DNA of 64,000 bases, from assembly GCA_022579005.1 (NCBI GenBank), contig MU401475.1, positions 62,001 through 126,000 on the forward strand, in the 5' to 3' direction. How positions within the stretch are numbered: the stretch's first letter is position 1; each line of letters starts with the position of its first letter. Under the pieces are notes generated by a model. It saw nothing but the letters and a program-made list of their open reading frames with translations. It searched no databases and had not been told where the DNA came from. Both the position numbers and the translations under genes were made by a program. This document shows positions 1-14,052 of this stretch, in pieces. The stretch comes from Poronia punctata (Eukaryota > Ascomycota > Sordariomycetes > Xylariales > Xylariaceae).

Positions 1-232
1 AACCTAACTTAGTAGCTGGTGGGGCGGTGACGGTGCTGCCCGCTTACGTCGGTTGACCCTCTTTTCTTAAGTGCTTCAATTATGGGGCTGTGCATGCTAT
101 GAGGGCATGATAAGCATTCTTATCGGGGTGTCCCTCCATAAAAAAGTCCAGGACAATTTTTGGCCCTACAGAAGCGCGCCCTTGTATCCGTAGATAGGTT
201 GTGTCGAGTATTACAGCAACCAGGTCGCGATC

Positions 233-3217
233 ATGGTAAAGTCATATTTGTAAGGATTTTCCTCACCCAACTGCTTGCGGTTATACTAGCAAAAGGCATC
301 TCGGGCTAACGAGTGTCAATACGTTTCTAGAAAATACGAGCATGCGAATTCCTTCGGTCTTGTAACTTCCGGTACCTCGAACATTCTCTGGACCTCTAAA
401 GATGGCTCCAGCACGAGCGCAGGCCAGGCCATTGTGGCTGCGAACGAGGAGGTCATCAGTTGGGATATCAAGACAGGCGACATTTTGAATCGATGGAGGG
501 ACTCGTCATGCGCCGCACAGGTAACCGCCATTGCGCAAAGCAAGATCGACAAGGACGTTTTCGCTGTTGGATACGAGGATGGAAGTATTCGGCTATGGGA
601 CAAGTACGGAACAATCGTCGTAAACTTCAACGGCCACCGCTCCGCGATTACAGCCCTTGCTTTCGATCAATCGGGCGTACGTCTTGCTAGCGGTTCCAAG
701 GACACCAACGTTATTATATGGGATTTGGTCGCCGAAGTGGGACAATATAAACTGCGCGGACACAAGGATCAAATCACGGGGTTGCAATTTGTAGAGCCGC
801 AAGAGGAGCTAGCTCAGGATGATGGCGCTCAAGCGATGGTTCTCGACGATACAGCGGACGCTTCCGAGGGCTTTTTGCTTACCACGGGGAAGGACTCGCT
901 AATAAAACTCTGGGATCTGGGTTCAAGGCACTGCATCGAGACGCACATTGCTCAAACGAACGGCGAATGTTGGGCCCTGGGCTTATCTCCGGATTATAGC
1001 GGCTGCGTAACTGCAGGCAACTCGGGAGAGCTCAAAATTTGGGCACTCGACGCGGCATCTCTTGCTTCGTCCCGGCATCAAGTTGACGTATCCCCAAATA
1101 CGCAATACTTGCACGATCGAGGAACTCTATTTCGACAAGGAAAAGACAAAGCTACGGAAATCATCTTCCACCCTCGCCTAGATTACTTCGCCGTGCACGG
1201 CTCGGAGAAGGCTGTGGAATTATGGAGGATACGGTCCGAAGCCGAGATAAAAAAGAGCATGGCACGGAAGAGGAAGAGGAGGCGGGAAAAACTATCGCAA
1301 AAGAAGGGTACTGGCACCGGTACAGATGCACCCGAGGAGGTAGAGGAGCAAGACGAAAATGTTAGCAAGGCCGATGTGACGGACGCATTTGCGCAGCACC
1401 TGATAATACGAACCGGCGGCAAAGTTCGGTCCGTTGACTGGGCTGATACGACCGGCAAGAAGCGATTACAGCTACTGGTTGCCACGACCAACAATCAGCT
1501 CGAGTTGTATCACGTTCCTCTGAAGCAGAAGAGCTCGAAAACGAAAGACGAAGACGTCCCAGACTACGAAAGGGCGTTATCGGTCGAAATCCCCGGGCAC
1601 CGAGCTGATGTCCGATCCTTGGCTTTAAGCTCCGACGACAGGTTGCTCGCTAGCGCATCTAATGGAACATTGAAGATATGGTCGATGCTGACCCAGAAAT
1701 GCGGCAAGACTATCGAATGTGGATACGCATTGTGCTGTGCCTTCTTGCCAGGAGACAGGCTCGTCGTTATTGGGACGAAAAGTGGCGATATTGAGCTGTT
1801 CGAGGTGTCCACCGGCACTTTGCTCGATAGTGTAACCGGTCACGAAGGCGCAATCTGGTCTCTACAGGTCCACCCAGATGGCCGGTCTATTGTCTCGGGA
1901 AGTGCCGATAAATCAGCCAAGTTTTGGAAGGTGCAGGTCGTCCAGGAACCTGTTTTGGGAACAACACGGACGACACAGCGCTTGAAGCTGTCTCACGCCA
2001 GGACGTTGAAGGTTACTGACGACATCCTGAGCTTGAAGTTCTCACCGGACGCCAAATATCTAGCCGTTGCCCTGCTGGACAGCACCGTCAAGGTCTTCTT
2101 CACAGACTCCCTGAAACTCTACTTAAATCTCTACGGCCATAAACTGCCCGTACTCGACATGGACATCTCATACGATGGAAAGTTAATCATCACATGTTCC
2201 GCCGACAAGACGGTCAGAATATGGGGCCTCGATTTCGGAGACTGCCACAAGGCAATAATAGCACATCAAGACAGCATCCTTCAAGTCAAGTTTGTGCCCA
2301 ATAACCGAGAAGGAAACGGACACCACTTCTTCAGCGCTAGTAAAGACCGCACCGTGAAGTACTGGGACGGAGACAAATTCGAGCAGATCCAGCGTCTACA
2401 CGGCCATCACGGCGAAATCTGGGCACTCGCCATCAGCCGCAGCACCGAGCCCCCCTTTATAGTAAGCGCCAGCCACGACAAGAGCATCCGTGTCTGGAAC
2501 GAGACGGACGAACAGATCTTCCTGGAAGAAGAGAGGGAGAAAGAGATCGAAGAACTGTACGAGAGCACCCTCACGGCATCCCTGGAGCAAGACGGAGACG
2601 AGGAGGGACAGGACGGCGAAATCGCCGCCGCCTCGAAGCAGACGTCCGAAACGTTGAATCACGGCGAGCGGATAGCTGAAGCGTTGGAACTCGGCATGGC
2701 CGACTTGCACATCATGAAGGAATGGGAGGAGGCAAAGGCCGCCAACCCACACGTAGGCCCGCCCCAGCGCGATCCCATGTTCTTAGCCCACGGGAACATC
2801 TCCGCCGAGGCATACGTCATGAAAGTGCTATCACGGCCAGCGGCGTCGGCCCTGAACGACGCCCTGCTCGTCTTGCCCTTCGCCTCTATCCCGATGCTCT
2901 TCACCTTCCTCAACATCTTCGCCATGCGGTCGATGAACATCCCGCTCACGTGCCGCATCCTCTTCTTCATGCTGAAGACCCACCACCGACAGGTTGTGGC
3001 TAGCCGGACGATGCGCGTCATGCTAGACGGCATCAGGGCGAATCTACGCCAGGTGCTTAAGAGGAACAAGGACGAGATGGGGTACAACATAGCCGCCCTC
3101 AAGATAGCGGGCATGCAGATACAGGAGAGCAGTGTCAAGGACTACGTGGACGAAAACTGGGATGATGGCACAGAGGGGCAGCAAGTAAGGAAACGGGCGT
3201 TCGTCCATGTTTCGTAA
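233..3217 (+). CDS. UTP12: UTP12/DIP2, U3 snoRNP WD40 protein of the small-subunit processome
   Basis: The protein is a subunit of the UTP-B module of the nucleolar small-subunit processome, which processes 18S pre-rRNA. The proposed model is join(233..249, 331..3217), 967 residues, close to the usual length of about 940 for the family. Exon 1 is only 17 nt and encodes MVKSYL with the next exon. The 81-bp intron has donor GTAAGG, a GGCTAAC branch-like site and acceptor TTTCTAG. Exon 2 continues KYEHANSFGLVTSG, the expected family N-terminus. The long frame without this exon opens at a GTG (434), so the real start is 233. Many WD repeats follow (for example HRSAITALAFDQSGVRLASG). A basic cluster RKRKRRR lies near residue 318, and the C-terminal Utp12 domain near residues 840-950 (LNDALLVLPFASIPMLF). 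The neighbouring RING gene is convergent. Identification is confident; the first exon is an inference that restores the conserved N-terminus. Confidence 0.95.
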
Positions 3218-4338
3218 ACTCGTAACTTTCTCGCAAAGTCTTTACACATTGGGACCCCCGGGGGTATGTTTCCTGTATATAAACCTAAATTTATACCACA
3301 ACTGGAACCTTCGCAACACACTACGTAATCGACCAGGACAGCACTAGCTGTAAATATCTCTGTACAAATGCGTTTACAGGACACTCTCTTAGACTAAGGG
3401 CTAACGGGGATTTTCTCCCGGGATGACGTTGCGTGGACTCGTGTCGGAACTTTTGCCAATACCCCGAACCTAATTTCTTCAGTATAGCTGCATCTGCCTG
3501 GTACTTAATACAGTATGAAGAGGAAAGAGAAAGACAAGAAACGGAGTTCTTTTCCTCTTTTACTCTCGACTTCACACTACGCTCGATCCCTCAAAAAGGT
3601 ACTCACCATACAGCTTACGTGTGCACTATTCATTAAAAGCGGGCGCTAAAGGGGACTCGTCACTCGCCTTGTTAGATATCGTATCCTCTTGCTTTGATTT
3701 TGGAATATGTACATAGTGCATGGCTGAGAACTAGGGGCGGGGCACTCCGAATCATTTCGCTCCATTTCCTTATATTGATTGTTCTGTGGATCTCGACTAT
3801 TGGCAAGATATCATCTATCTTGTAGGATAAAATCGTAGCAGTGGATCGGTTCCCCGGTCTAGTACGCTGCCTTGTGTTGATGGTGGCTATTACCCAGCGC
3901 CGGTCGCTAAACATGGCCTGACCTCTTCATTCCTCATCCCCTGTAGGCTGTTACCGCCGAAGGGTTAATTGAGAAGTCCATCCCCGTGACGTATATCGAA
4001 AGAACCTGTCGAAATCCACCATACCATATGTTCCTGTAGCCCATTCCCGGTCCGCCATGACGCCCCAGAGGATCAACGCCGATTAGGATTGCGAAGCGCG
4101 GAGCAGTGACGCCTCTGTGATGGCTCGTTTCTGATTCTGCCCGCAAGAGATACAGCGCATATCAGAAACCCAAAAGTAGTGCACACTATCTATATGTATG
4201 AACAATTATGAGAGGGAAAAAGGGACGAACCCCCCCCCCCCCCCCCCTCCCTGGTGCCCGTACGGACCGAAGTCGCTGGGAACAGAGCTATCCGGCCTAG
4301 TGGCATCGGAGTTGGTAACTGTTGGTAACTCAGAATGT
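3218..4338. other. Intergenic region between convergent genes
   Basis: This 1.1-kb stretch separates the 3' ends of UTP12 and the RING gene. It should hold both 3' untranslated regions. I see no coding sequence or RNA gene. The only notable element is a run of 19 C near its right end. Confidence 0.6.
4229..4247. repeat. Poly-C homopolymer (19 bases)
   Basis: An uninterrupted run of 19 C lies about 100 bp beyond the 3' end of the RING gene. The exact length in an assembly is unreliable for such runs. Confidence 0.9.
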
Positions 4339-6803
4339 TCAGAAATGTTCAGCCTGTCCCATGAGTATTTGCTCGTTCATCGCCTGCGTATCCGCGTAAG
4401 ACGGGGCCCGTCTCTGCATATTGTATGTCGAGAGAGATGGCAAGTGCGAGTGGTAGTAGTCACGGGAGGGGCTATGCGACGGTCCATTTTGAGGGTTTGG
4501 AGGGTTCGAGGCCGTCGTCCTCCCTTCGACCAGAGGTTGTTCAACTTGGGCCTCCGCTTGGCTAGATTCAGAGGACATACTCCTTCGTCTCTGGTACTGC
4601 TCGGGGCTACCTGTCAGTGGTTGCCGATTATTTCCGGTCAGACCCCATGGCCTCCGACGTAGAGGAGAACCGGATCTGGAGCGTGAGCGAGAGCGGGAAT
4701 TTCTGGGAGGACGGACCGGAGCTAGCGCTGATCCGTTGGAAGGGACACCAAATATGCTCACTGAGCTGGGCGGCGCGTAGCCATGACGCCCGCGATGCCG
4801 GGTTCTTCGGGATGGCGAGCGACGCCCCGGTCCCAACGATGGAAATGCCAGTGATGGAACCCGAGGGCTATGGTGGTGAGGTCCTAGCGGGTTCTGGTTT
4901 TGATTCCCTACTCTTCGAACGCTAGGCGGCGATCTGTTCTCGCCTTCCGAACCTGGATCTGACGACATGCTTACTCACTGTTAGCTAGCTACGCCCCGGC
5001 ATGCCCTCATACCACCGGCATCTCTCATTTGTCTTACCTCATGCTATCGTCGAATATCGGGTCGGGAGAAGAGAATTCGGGTATTATCCGGCCCAGTTCG
5101 GCAAAACCTTGTTCTGGAACGTTCTGGTCATGTGCCCTACTCAAACTCAAAAGTTGCTGGATCTGAGTCTGCGTCTGAGTCCCCTGGCTCCGGCTTTGGC
5201 CTTGACCCCGAGCAATGCCTCGGAAACTCCCAATATGGTGATCAGATAGATAACTGCGTTGGAGGTATTGCCATGGATATGGCCCACGCAGTGTAGGCTG
5301 ATATACCTTATCACGGCAATATGGGCAAGTGTCTGACTCTTCGAACCACTTCTTGATGCAATGGTCACCAAACACATGCTTGCACTTGGGCAACTTGAGG
5401 GGCGCTTCGTTAGTGCCTTCTGGGCTGGCCACACCAAATTCGTTGTAGCATATCACGCACGCTACACAGGTTAGCGTCTAAAGGTCCTGGTTGCTGGAAA
5501 ACCACTTACTTCTCTCGCTTGCTGGTAGACTAGCAATATCGACGCTCAGCAGAGTCTCTAGGGCCCTCCTCGAAGCCAGCTTCTTCCCTAGGCTCACGTT
5601 GAATCTCGGGCCTTCCCAATCAGAATATATTCCCTGGTGTCCATCGGCAAAGTCCAGCAGCTCTAACCCCCCTGCTCGTATTGCCATTTCGTATCCAGCG
5701 GCAGAGCGTGAAGAAGTAGCGCGCCGGGGCCGTGAGGTATTCGCAAAAGCGAGCCTGTGTACTTGAACTGGATTCTCGATATGACTGGCCTGCACATTAG
5801 CGTTTTCGTCTACGCGCTCAGTTATGTGGTGGTTTGGCTGCTCCGGCGCTGCCGATATCGGCATTGAGGCGGATGGAGAAGCTAGAATTCACCAGTGTCA
5901 GAAACGACCTGAAATGGGGAGAAGGGGCTATGTATCAAACAAAGGGTAAATACCTGGCAGGGGATTGTCTGCATCAACTGCCACACGAGTCTCTGCTGCG
6001 GGTTCCGAGTGTCCTGGAGCATGTTGTGACATGGAATTTGTACTGTCGGCGTCAGCGGCCGCGTCAGTCAGTAGACTAGGAATAGCGGCCGGCCGGGTAT
6101 TCTCATCGGAGACGAATATTCTCCTTGGGCCAGTCGTCGGGGATGGTACTGCAGATGAGCGCTGCGATAGAGGCCCAAATCGTGCCGGTCCCTGATTAGG
6201 AAATGCCGAGTTGGCTCCGTGCCCATAACGGTTTGGGTGAAGTTGACCATCAGGCTGCCGCCAATTCAAGCTATCGTACCCGGCCTGATTGAGAGAAGGG
6301 AAGTGCGGCGGCGGATGCATCGCCGTATAATGACGTTGCAACATATATGAAGGCCCTGACATGTCAGCGACGTTGGTAATAGGCGCAGGGCAGGGTAAAC
6401 GCGGTTGCATCTGGTTTGAAGGATTCGTCTGATTCAGAAAAGCATGCTGGCCCTGTGATGAATCCATGGGAAATCCATCAGGTAAAGAGTTTGGCAGCCA
6501 CGTGTGCCGACTCCTGGCTTGCCAGTAGGCCTCTCTGCTATTGAGAGCAGGCGGGCCGTAGTGTGCAGAGCTCTGTGCGGTAGGAGCTGGAAGTTGGTAG
6601 CTATGGTGTGGAAAAGCCGGATGCAATGCAGGGCACCGACTCGCTCCAGACGTTGGCAGACCATTTGCATGGTAATGGTGTTGATGCTGATTCTGCTCAT
6701 TCTGCTGATTCTGTTGGTCTTGCGGGTGCGGGCCGGGTTGTGGTAATTGCTGGGATTGGTGGTGTAGATGGTGAGGCTGCGAATGGCCTGGGGTGAAGTC
6801 CAT
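4339..6803 (-). CDS. RING-finger protein, probable E3 ubiquitin ligase
   Basis: The model is complement(join(4339..4969, 5038..5461, 5510..5881, 5954..6803)), 2277 nt or 758 residues. The start is the ATG at 6803 (MDFTPGHSQ); the frame extends a little upstream only from a TTG. The first 60 residues are rich in His, Gln and Pro. The RING lies at residues 409-456: C409, C412, C434, H436, C442, C453 and C456 fit the zinc-ligand pattern. The usual fifth ligand position is Gly439, with His441 beside C442, so the metal site may be atypical. The tail is Arg/Ser-rich (SRSRSRSRSGSP). Introns of 72, 48 and 68 bp have donors GTATTT, GTAAGT and GTAAGA. The first two end in TAG. The third must end in AAG to keep frame, and this is the weakest junction: without it the protein would stop after DDSMR at about residue 550. 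A role in ubiquitin transfer follows from the family; the substrate is unknown. Confidence 0.8.
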
Positions 6804-9800
6804 GGTTGAAGATGCTCGATCCCTCAAAACCGGAAAACGAGGCGGCCCTTTTATTGTAGCTGGGCAGGGGGGTCTCTTCTTTTGTCCTTTCTTCCTTCCC
6901 TTTCTACCCCTCCTCAGATTGTCCTTCTTGTCTCGAATTCCTGCTTTGCTTGCAGGAAATAGAAGGGGAGGAAATGACCATGACTTTTATTCTGGCAAGT
7001 CCAGAAATGGCTGGACGCCACTATGAAACCTGCACGTTCAAAGTTGGCTGGCTGGCTGATGGCAGCTAGACCAGGTCCTATGTGAGGGGTCGGGTTCCCA
7101 GTGTCCAGGGAGAAGAGTTTGGCCTGGCGGTGCATGCGATTTGACAGTTCGAATCAGAATTCACAATGTGCAGCACATAATCAATATAACATCCCGCTCT
7201 GGTGTTTCCTGATACAGGGCGCCGACGTGTGCAGAGAAAACGGCAGTTGTTTGAAGGTGTGCCGGTGGAAGACGAAGTGTGAGGAAGGGAAACATCCGAG
7301 TAAGTGGTTTGGAATGGGTACAAAAAGGTAAAGGTAAGTTGACCTAAGTCGATCCAGTTGGATGTTAGGCGTTGGGGGTTTGATTAGCAACACCAGACTG
7401 GCAGTGGCAGTGGGAGTCCTAGTCTCCAGTCCCAGCCCCAGTCTTGGTTGTACAAGTGCAGCTACCAAGAAGAGCGCCCAGCGCTTGGATCCCGCTTCGG
7501 AATAATGGGGTGAATGGATGGGCGGATGAATGGGTGGATGGCTGAATCACGTTGTCAATAGTCACTGTGACCCTTGTGAGTATGAATACGTGGATACTTG
7601 GCCTATGCAGCACGCTTGGAGACTGTAGAATTGAGATCGCTAGAGGATATAAATACGCTGGTAACGTTATTCAACACGAAGGAGGAGAGGTAGTGCATAA
7701 TGTACGTATGTGGTATGTAGGTGTTGCAGGAGGAAGGTAATGTCGAACAATATATAAGTACTACGTTATGTGTTTAGATACCTACTACATATAAACACGG
7801 CAGTGGGTATAGAGTATTCTGTCCAAATTGCGTGAAGGGCGTGGTATCGACTCCGTTGTGTCTATTCTCGATTCAGTGAATCAGTCTTGCATGTACAAAG
7901 TGAATGGGGGCTACTTCCTACTAGTCTAAAGTTACAATTCCTCCTAATTATAGTCTAGCTTTAGTTAAAAGTTGATAAGAAGGGTGCCCATATGGGAAGT
8001 GATCAAAGTTGGGTCTCTACTGCCTGCCACTTGTCGGGGTTGGTGCAACCAAGATACATGGTAGGTAGAAGGAGCAAGTGCGGCCTTGAGAAAGTGGCAT
8101 TGCACGCTTTGCTGTCACTTGGTTTGGGTACCTTTGTTTGGCAATGAAAGGCAAGAAGGTTGGGGGAAAAAACCATTCGTATTACTTTTAAGACCTTAAT
8201 CATGGGACAGTTTGAGACAACCATGAACCTATTAGACATGAAAGCAAGACCCGATAGAAGCCAGTATGTGTATGTGTGTTTGTATGCAGGTCTCTATATA
8301 CATGGTATAACAGGATAGATAGGATGCAGTCCATAATATTCAACAGTCTAATATGAATATGGAGAGGGATTGTAGGTACCTAATAGGATCCATCATCCGT
8401 GGACTGTTGGTACAGAAAGGAGCATGATGCCGATTTGGTGGATAATAAAGTGGCCAGTGCCTATGCTTACCTACTTCATCCCAAGGCCATAATACAAGAG
8501 AAAGGAAGGACGTTCAAGTGGGAACAGCAAGTTCAGGGCAAAGCAGCAACTAGAAACAACAATCGGCAGGGGTCTTGGCTAAAAGGAATTACGCGTAGAT
8601 AAACTACTTGTATAAGTAAAGAATAAACTCTGAGAAGGAGACACCGGAGCAAATATACACACCTCTAATTAGAGATTTCCCCTTTACTTACATAATAGGT
8701 ATTAAGTTGGCTATCAAGGTTTAGAGGGAGGTCCTACCGACTTGGACAATCTACTAACAGAGGCCAGCTAAACATAAAAACTTTGGCTAGGTACTTATGC
8801 TTCAAGAACCTGGTAATGTATAACAGCTTTTAATGTGTCTTCCTACTAAGTACATACACAGACGTTATAGATGTATTCTAAGCAGTTAGGTACTAGAGTT
8901 AATAAACGCAGTCAGGTTCCAGGGATACCCTTTCTTGTAGCATAAAGTTACAGCAGCTACGATATAAATATAAGCAAAGATAACCAGCATCCCTAGGATA
9001 CCTAGGTTTGCAAGGATAGAGGCACCAAATTGTACCGAATTACATGCCAGGCGCCTACTTTATCCTCACCATTGTATGTAAATATATATAACCTCATCGC
9101 ACCTCTACAGGACAGCCAACACATCCACGGTCCAGTTTTCCCCTAACATTGTGTGTGCACCAGGGCAGGCTTTTTAGTGGAACAGGCGCATACAAAAGAC
9201 CGCAAGAATCAAGAGGCCCTATCCATTGTTACTTGGTTGGAGCAATGGCGATTTATTGGCTTTGGTCGAGTGCATTGCATTACAATCTAGCCTGCCTTAT
9301 TATGTAGGTAGGTATGCTGAGGTCCTATCGGCTCCAGACCAACTTGGCTTGACTTGGCTTATAAGAGAATCATGTTTACATACTTGTACTGTACCATGAA
9401 GTACTTGCTATATCATCACGCCACGTAGTATGACGTCCAGAGAAAAAAAATCAGCCAAACTTATTAATAATACTCCTTTTACCTTCCTTGCCTGTCTCTT
9501 GGTCCGTGAAACTTTTTTGCTCTGGAGATATAAGTCAATGCGCCCAAGCTCCGAGGCTTTGTGCTGCCAAACAGTCTCGTCTTCTCTATTTGCATGCAAA
9601 CAAATTCCCAAATTTGGCCTGTTTTCCGGTATATTGTCACCATGATTGCACTTTGCCCTGGTAGACTAGGTCTAGAAGCGGCCGAGCTCGGCTGTACCCG
9701 ACATATAACAAAGTGGATAGTTTGTTGCGTTAGTTAAATAGGGCGTCTCAAGGTTTGTTTGTTTTTTGTTGTTTTCTTCTTCTTTTTTATGTCAAGCTAT

Positions 9801-12800
9801 GCCACAAATGAGGATGTACCAAGGGTGATGCACAGGGGGATGTGTGAAGTGGCTTTGAGATTTGTTGTTTGGGGAATGAATGAATATTGTTACATAGGTT
9901 GGTTTCCTATGGATTGTGTTTGTGTTATGTATTCGAGTCGAGTCATAAGATCAGTAGGTAGACCTATCAATTGTGCAATCTTGAGGTAGGCTGTCAAGCT
10001 GTTTGGTCCGTCGCAGTAGAGATCACCCCTCCAGGTTCATCCACTATGTCTGATTGGTGTCACGAAGTCATACTTGTTATAGTAGAATAAGAGGTAGGTA
10101 AAATGTACATGTACATATGACCAGCAAAACCTGCAAGCCAACTGATATGACCAGGTAGTCTATACCGGGTAAGGTCAGCTTGTAGCTTCTTTGATAGGTA
10201 ATAGCGGTGCATAAGCATCACAGAACTTGCGGGCAATGCGGTACAGTAAATAAAAGTTGCAGGCATTAGTACGGACTTTTGACTGTGGCTTGGGTGGGCT
10301 CTTGACAAACCACAAGCTTAAAAAGGCAACGTGATATATATTCAATTCAATTCCCCGAGACGGAGTTTAAGCAGTAGATATCTGTTGACATACACAGGTC
10401 AAATTGTACCCAACGGCTAGATGCAAATTACCTTGGCACTATATATTTGAACTGGACCGTCTCTCTACGCACGGCGGGGCCTGCCCTTATTCAAAGACTT
10501 GTCACTGGAGCTGCACGCCAACGTTGCAAGAAATTTCCAATTCACAGGTAAGATCAGAAAATGAATTGTCAAATTTGTTTTTGAAAGGAAGATTAGGTAG
10601 GCATGTCCAACCGCGTGTTCGTATTGACCTCCAAAATCTGCTCAAATGTAGCTATTACATTACCCCGCGTCCGGGAATCTACGAGGACACGACTGGCATA
10701 ACACCAGAGATACTCGTTGTTTATACATATTGATAGAGGTTTTCCAGGTTTTTGGATTGAGGTAAAATGGCTTATGCCTACTGTAGTTTTTGCTTTCTAT
10801 TTACGTATGTATAGTTCAAGGGGTTTTCTTGGCGTCATAGCCGTATCTTTTCAGACCGTGGGTATACACGGGGCTGCCGGCGGCCACTGAAAACTGCCGA
10901 CTTATTCCAAAAAGGTGTGGAGTACTCTTTCCGAGATGTCTGCCTTCTCTTTGCAATAAAGCGCATCTCGTTTAAATTATCGTATCGGTTTGTTCAATAT
11001 GGCCTCATACCTAACTGTCAGCTCAAGGGTTGTTCATCGACCTACGAGTACATAGACATTTAACCTTCTTGCAGAGTGTGTAGGTTAGATAACCTATACT
11101 ACCTATGTACTGTATACGATTAGGTATTTAAACAGTCCCCCCCTTCACCCCACCTTCCGAGGACGGTAGTAATCGTCGCCGCCAAATGCCCATAAGTTGA
11201 ATGAATGGCGAGAGTGATAGCCATGGTTTTAACACGTAGGAATAGGGAGGTATATTTGCACAAGCTTGAAGCAGACCGACACACCCGGAATCCTGGATCA
11301 GCTGATTACGGAAGAGACGAAGCTCATTCGTCTATGGCGCCAGCTGGGCGTCTGTCGGGTCTCGGACTTTTGCAGTCACGAGCTCGAAATCGATAACCCA
11401 CCTATCTACTCTCGGTAGGCTAGAAATCCAGATGCCTGCCGCCGGATGCCAGGCGGGTGCGGAATTGGAATTGAATCAAGACGCAGTGCCGCCCCTGTCC
11501 GTCTATCTGTCTATCTGTCTATCCCCTACGAGTAGTACCCGAGATGGGGGAAGCGGTAACACGTTGCGCTTGTCGGCCGCTTCGGCCATTCCACCAATAT
11601 TCCTTGTACATCGTAATGTGAAGGAATTTGGAAATACGGTAAAAAATTACGCCAGATTACCACCATAGCACCCCCTACCACTGCAAGGAATGCGCAAAAG
11701 CCCCGCGGGCATGTCGCCAAGGTGGGATTACTTACAAGACAAATCATGGAATAATGAACCTAAACTAGTACGACGCCGAAGCCCGTTGCCGACGTGAGAA
11801 AATAAAACACGTTTTGATCCAAGTCACCTTAGTAATTCTACCATGTTAGTGGTGGCATAAGCAGCTCTTCAACCCAGCGTTAGGCCAGAAAGTTGGAGAG
11901 GCGTTATGTAAGTCCTCATTAGCCCGCATACTTACGCGGACATGTTTTAACCAGACAGGTATAGATTACCCTATTTTGGATTTCCGATACGTACGAATTA
12001 TCCCAGTTTAAACACAAATCTACTATTCATACCTCACACTTTATCATGACGAATTATTTACTCAGTAGGTGGTAGTTAACCGTTAATCCCATTGACTCGG
12101 GTTCGCCACCGCGTATACCGACAGCTATCGTCTTATTAGATACGATATGATACCGCCTCCATAATTGGACACCGCTACAATTGATATTCAAGATGCGAAT
12201 CATCTCGTTCAGGTTGTCTGTGGTTCTCCCTGTGCAAAAGGGTGTTTCAACAGAAGGACGGTGTGTAAGAGAGCTTGTCACTGTATTTGTCTTACGTTGT
12301 GGACCGGGGCTAGTCTTTTGAAAGTTCAAGACCGCCTATTATTCCGCCAATCAATTCCAAATTTTGGACACTACACGGTAACCATCTACAGATACCTCCG
12401 AGTAGATTAAGCGGTCTCAAGCGATGACGATGCCACTACTTTTTAGTCACTTCTCACCTCCACGTACGTGATCCATCGACGCCCTTCGGCTCCTCTTTGA
12501 TTTGGCCATCGGCTTCCCTTCATGGAAATTGCCCTACCGTCTTATCAATAGTCTTCTACCTTCAATCAAGATAATCGAGGTCCACGTACAATCTAGTCGG
12601 GCTACAAACTACGTAGTCCAGGGTGGACTTGCGGTAGGTATTACGGCAAAGCTAAACAGCCAGCCCATGGCGCTCGAAAGAGCTGACCATCTTTTTTTTT
12701 ACCGTATCATCCGAGCGGTTACCTATCGGTACCGCCATTTCCTCGGCTTTTCTCGCTTGTTCGTTTTCTTATTCTCTTACTCGCATCCGAGGATGCTTGC

Positions 12801-14036
12801 TTACTGGTAGTTACATCCTAGCTACAAGGGCGCTATCTAATACGAGTAGACGTTTTTTACCTCAAATGGGCAATATTCGAAGAGGTCGGTGCATTGCGTC
12901 TATAGCTGTCTGCCTGCAATTTAGCGACCACCGCGATTCCAAAAAAGAAAAAAAGGGATATGTGTGAATTAACTTCCGCCTTTCAATCTGTAGGTTTTCG
13001 TTGGTATTGGGTTGTTGCTGATTTAACTTGCTGTGGCCACAGCTGTGATTGCTTAATAGAGAGACCTAGTGTCAGCCCCTCTCCCACCCCTCGCCCCCGA
13101 CTGGCCGTCGTTGGTCAAGTATCGTTAGGTTTACGTTGCACGTCATACGCTCTTTCCCGTGTTAAGCCGACAAAGGGAAGCACGAGCTCACAAGACCGAC
13201 AGTGACACTGAATTCAGGAAAGTTGAATATTTTAAGTGTGTATCTAGCCGCAGACATTGGGATTGTCAGCCATCCACTGCCTGGTTATGATACTTGGTAC
13301 ATATATGTCGAAAGTTGAGGAGATATAGTCAGGCCAAAACCTCAAACTTCAACATGCCAGCTGCCCAGCGTGAGCAACAAGTACTTAAGATGGACAGTAA
13401 GAGAGTGGACCAGAGAATGGGCAAATCAGGGTCAATGTCGCAGAACACTTACATATCGTCGTCTTCACCTTGAGCGCGGGGAGGATATAATATTAATCTA
13501 GTAAGTTAGGTCCAAGTCCTATGATGGCCCTTGTATTTCACTATACTTACTTAATTGCTAGACTCTACCAGGTGCTTGTGTTTATCTTTTTCTCTTGCCC
13601 TCGCCCCCTTTTGGGAAATCTAGGTTGGTGTGCGTGAATGGTACGCACTGCAGTATTAGGACAGTGATAAACTGTAAATTATTTATAGGATGTCCGGCCC
13701 GACGCGGTCCCGGGAGAATTAAGCCTTTCCTTCCCGTTCCCGTTCCCGGCTGCCCCCCGCCTTGTTTCGGACCCGGAGGTAAAAGCAGACTCAATGGAAA
13801 GGCAGATAAGGTACCTCTCTCGTTCGCCACACCCGGGTGCTATCTGGGGTATTCTTTATCAAAAGGTGCTATTTATGAATTGTATACATGAATCCATTCC
13901 TAACCGATTAACCTACTATCTAAGGGGTCGAACCTCAACTTCCTTGTCGGCAGTATGTGATTGAGGCTGCAGAGCCAATTTGTTAAAGCCCACCACTTTC
14001 ACATTTATGAGGCCTAGGGACGTAGACGTCAGGGGA

Positions 14037-14052
14037 GGGGGGGGGGGGGGGG
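14037..14052. repeat. Poly-G homopolymer (16 bases)
   Basis: A run of 16 G preceded by AGGGGA. It lies in gene-free DNA about 285 bp from a second G run. Confidence 0.9.

Noticed and set aside
13921..13980. B-box-like GGTTCGACCCC on the minus strand, a possible second tRNA-like unit
   Set aside because: The T-arm pairs, but the best A-box candidate (TGGCTCTGCAG) has T at the fixed A, the acceptor arms do not pair and no hairpin extension like that at 60 kb is present.
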